Assembly: GCA_030599405.1 (NCBI GenBank)
Contig: JAUVOB010000053.1
Span: forward strand, 1 to 7,743
DNA: 7,743 bases
Source of the DNA: Chloroflexota bacterium
GTDB lineage: Bacteria > Chloroflexota > Anaerolineae > Promineifilales > Promineifilaceae
Reading direction: 5' to 3'
Part shown: positions 6,742-7,743 of the stretch, piece after piece
How the letters are laid out: each line of letters opens with the position of its first letter
How positions within the stretch are numbered: position 1 is the first letter of the stretch
Position numbers and translations under genes: made by a program
Notes under the pieces: generated by a model
Told to the model about the DNA's origin: nothing
The model's input: only the letters and a program-made list of their open reading frames with translations
Databases searched by the model: none

Positions 6742-7662
6742 TCAGCTGTACAATCCATAGTCGACTGGACCTGCCAGCATCTCACCTGGTTTGAGGTTGT
6801 CAAACCTCTCAGAACCAAGTTTCTCAATGTAGGCGGCGCGATCTGGAACGTCGAGCACCCATTCGTTGAGCCACTTTTCGGTTAGATCGTGATCTCTCGA
6901 AATACGGTCCCAGTCCAGGTAGAAAGGGTTGTCACGATCGTAATAGCCTTGAACGTAGCTAGGATGGGCTCCAAAAGGCTCGTGAACGACGGCATCAACA
7001 ATTAGACCTGGAATCAACGTACGGTTCGGATCATGCCTAATCACAGATTCTTCAACAATTTCCTCAACTACAACTATCACCTTTCTAGAAGCGAAAGCAG
7101 CTTCCTTCTGAACTCCAATTAATCCCCATATATGTGCGTTTCCCTGAATATCGGCACGCTGTGCGTGTATGAAGGCCACGTCCGGATTCAATGGAGGAAC
7201 GACGGCAACTTGGTCATCGCCATACGGGCTTTCGATGAACTGAATGTTGTCGTTGGCCCGGATTATATCACTCCCAAAGTAGCTTCTAAGGGGGAAAAAC
7301 GGCAGGTTACTGGCCCCGGCGATATACCGTCCAACCATCCCGAAGTGAGAGTATTCTTCGATCTCAAGAGCTCCTGGAATATCTTTTTCAACTGCCCGTC
7401 TAATGCAGTGAAGGCTACCAACGCCGGGATTTCCTAGGTAGCTGAAGACGAGCTTCTTGGCCGTACCCGCAGCTATCATTTGATCATATATCAGGTCGGG
7501 CGTGAGGCGACAGAGGGTCAGATCCTTCTTTTTCTGCCGGATGATCTCATGAGCCGCGGCGAAGCAGATAAAGGCTGTAAAACCCTCTATCGCGATCGTC
7601 GCACCGTCTTGTACGAAGCGATCCACCGCTTCATTCATGGTACAGAGTGTGCTTTCACTCAT
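6742..7662 (-). CDS. CoA-transferase subunit A, glutaconate CoA-transferase type
   Basis: This 306-residue protein is the alpha subunit partner of the downstream gene; together they should form a heteromeric family I CoA-transferase in the cytosol. It begins with the family's EAVDRFVQDG segment (11-20) and the nucleotide-loop region IEGFTAF, where E26 stands in place of the first glycine of the common GGF motif. HEIIRQKKKDLTL (38-50), ASNLPFFPLRS (117-127), PPLNPDVAFIHAQ (156-168), GNAHIWG (174-180) and GAHPSYVQGYYDRD (231-244) follow, all typical of the long GctA-like branch and not of the shorter AtoD/SCOT subunits. The ATG at 7660-7662 has a pyrimidine-rich leader with no Shine-Dalgarno. 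The frame is open upstream only to a TGA at 7699-7701 and has no other start there. It is the first gene of the operon visible here. Related names include GctA and IpdA. Glutaconate itself is not a safe substrate call. Confidence 0.92.
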   Translation of the reverse strand: MSESTLCTMNEAVDRFVQDGATIAIEGFTAFICFAAAHEIIRQKKKDLTLCRLTPDLIYDQMIAAGTAKKLVFSYLGNPGVGSLHCIRRAVEKDIPGALEIEEYSHFGMVGRYIAGASNLPFFPLRSYFGSDIIRANDNIQFIESPYGDDQVAVVPPLNPDVAFIHAQRADIQGNAHIWGLIGVQKEAAFASRKVIVVVEEIVEESVIRHDPNRTLIPGLIVDAVVHEPFGAHPSYVQGYYDRDNPFYLDWDRISRDHDLTEKWLNEWVLDVPDRAAYIEKLGSERFDNLKPGEMLAGPVDYGLYS

Positions 7663-7743
7663 AGGGGGACTGAAGATGGAGATTGGGAATGCATCTTTTC
7701 AGCAATTCACTCCCGACCTCCGATCACTGTATGCTAATCTACA

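Noticed and set aside
5913..7662. Naming the pair IpdAB, the steroid ring hydrolase
   Set aside because: Subunit B keeps the transferase glutamate in YESG and the neighbour is an aminotransferase, not a steroid-degradation gene.
7480..7737. Open + strand frame opposite the start of CoA-transferase subunit A
   Set aside because: Lies opposite a clearly conserved coding region, with no recognisable motif or ribosome binding site.
1..7743. CRISPR array, insertion sequence, tRNA or phage attachment site
   Set aside because: No regularly spaced repeats, transposase motifs, cloverleaf sequence or paired att-like repeats were seen on either strand.

Overview
The window carries five solid protein genes, a cut-off gene end at the left edge and one doubtful small gene. 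It looks like bacterial chromosome with moderate GC, near 50% by eye. The very long sensor kinase, with its many-membrane-segment N-terminus, resembles sensor kinases I remember from Chloroflexota. The GctAB-type CoA-transferase fits soil or marine heterotrophs of that phylum or of Actinobacteriota. The phylum is a guess from protein style and no marker gene is present. There are no rRNA or tRNA genes, insertion sequences, CRISPR arrays or phage genes.

Layout. Bases 2-82 are the last 26 codons of a membrane protein on the + strand. Bases 83-714 are a gene-poor stretch. It holds one doubtful 42-codon minus-strand gene resembling an AbrB/SpoVT-type DNA-binding domain (99-227), a candidate sigma-70-type promoter (340-368), a second weaker promoter-like element and two small hairpins. 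Bases 715-4026 encode a 1103-residue sensor histidine kinase with about nine N-terminal membrane segments, an extracytoplasmic sensor region, then HAMP, GAF, PAS, HisKA and HATPase_c domains. No response regulator is visible beside it. A small protein with a split cysteine pattern like a zinc ribbon follows on the same strand (4141-4494), after a perfect 7-bp hairpin with a TTCG loop.

The right half is a minus-strand operon that enters from the right edge. Its order is CoA-transferase subunit A (7662-6742), subunit B (6683-5913) and a class III PLP-dependent aminotransferase (5902-4583), with gaps of 58 and 10 bases. It converges on the zinc-ribbon gene, with 88 bases between the stop codons. 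The CoA-transferase has the family's active-site glutamate in subunit B, and the aminotransferase has its PLP lysine and supporting motifs. The operon most likely breaks down an amine-bearing carboxylic acid, one enzyme removing or moving the amino group and the other loading CoA onto the acid. The substrate cannot be read from the sequence.

I see no clearly new defence, mobile or RNA-guided system. The observations most worth following are the substrate of the three-gene operon, the architecture and missing partner of the kinase, and the unrecognised zinc-ribbon-like protein behind a tidy hairpin.
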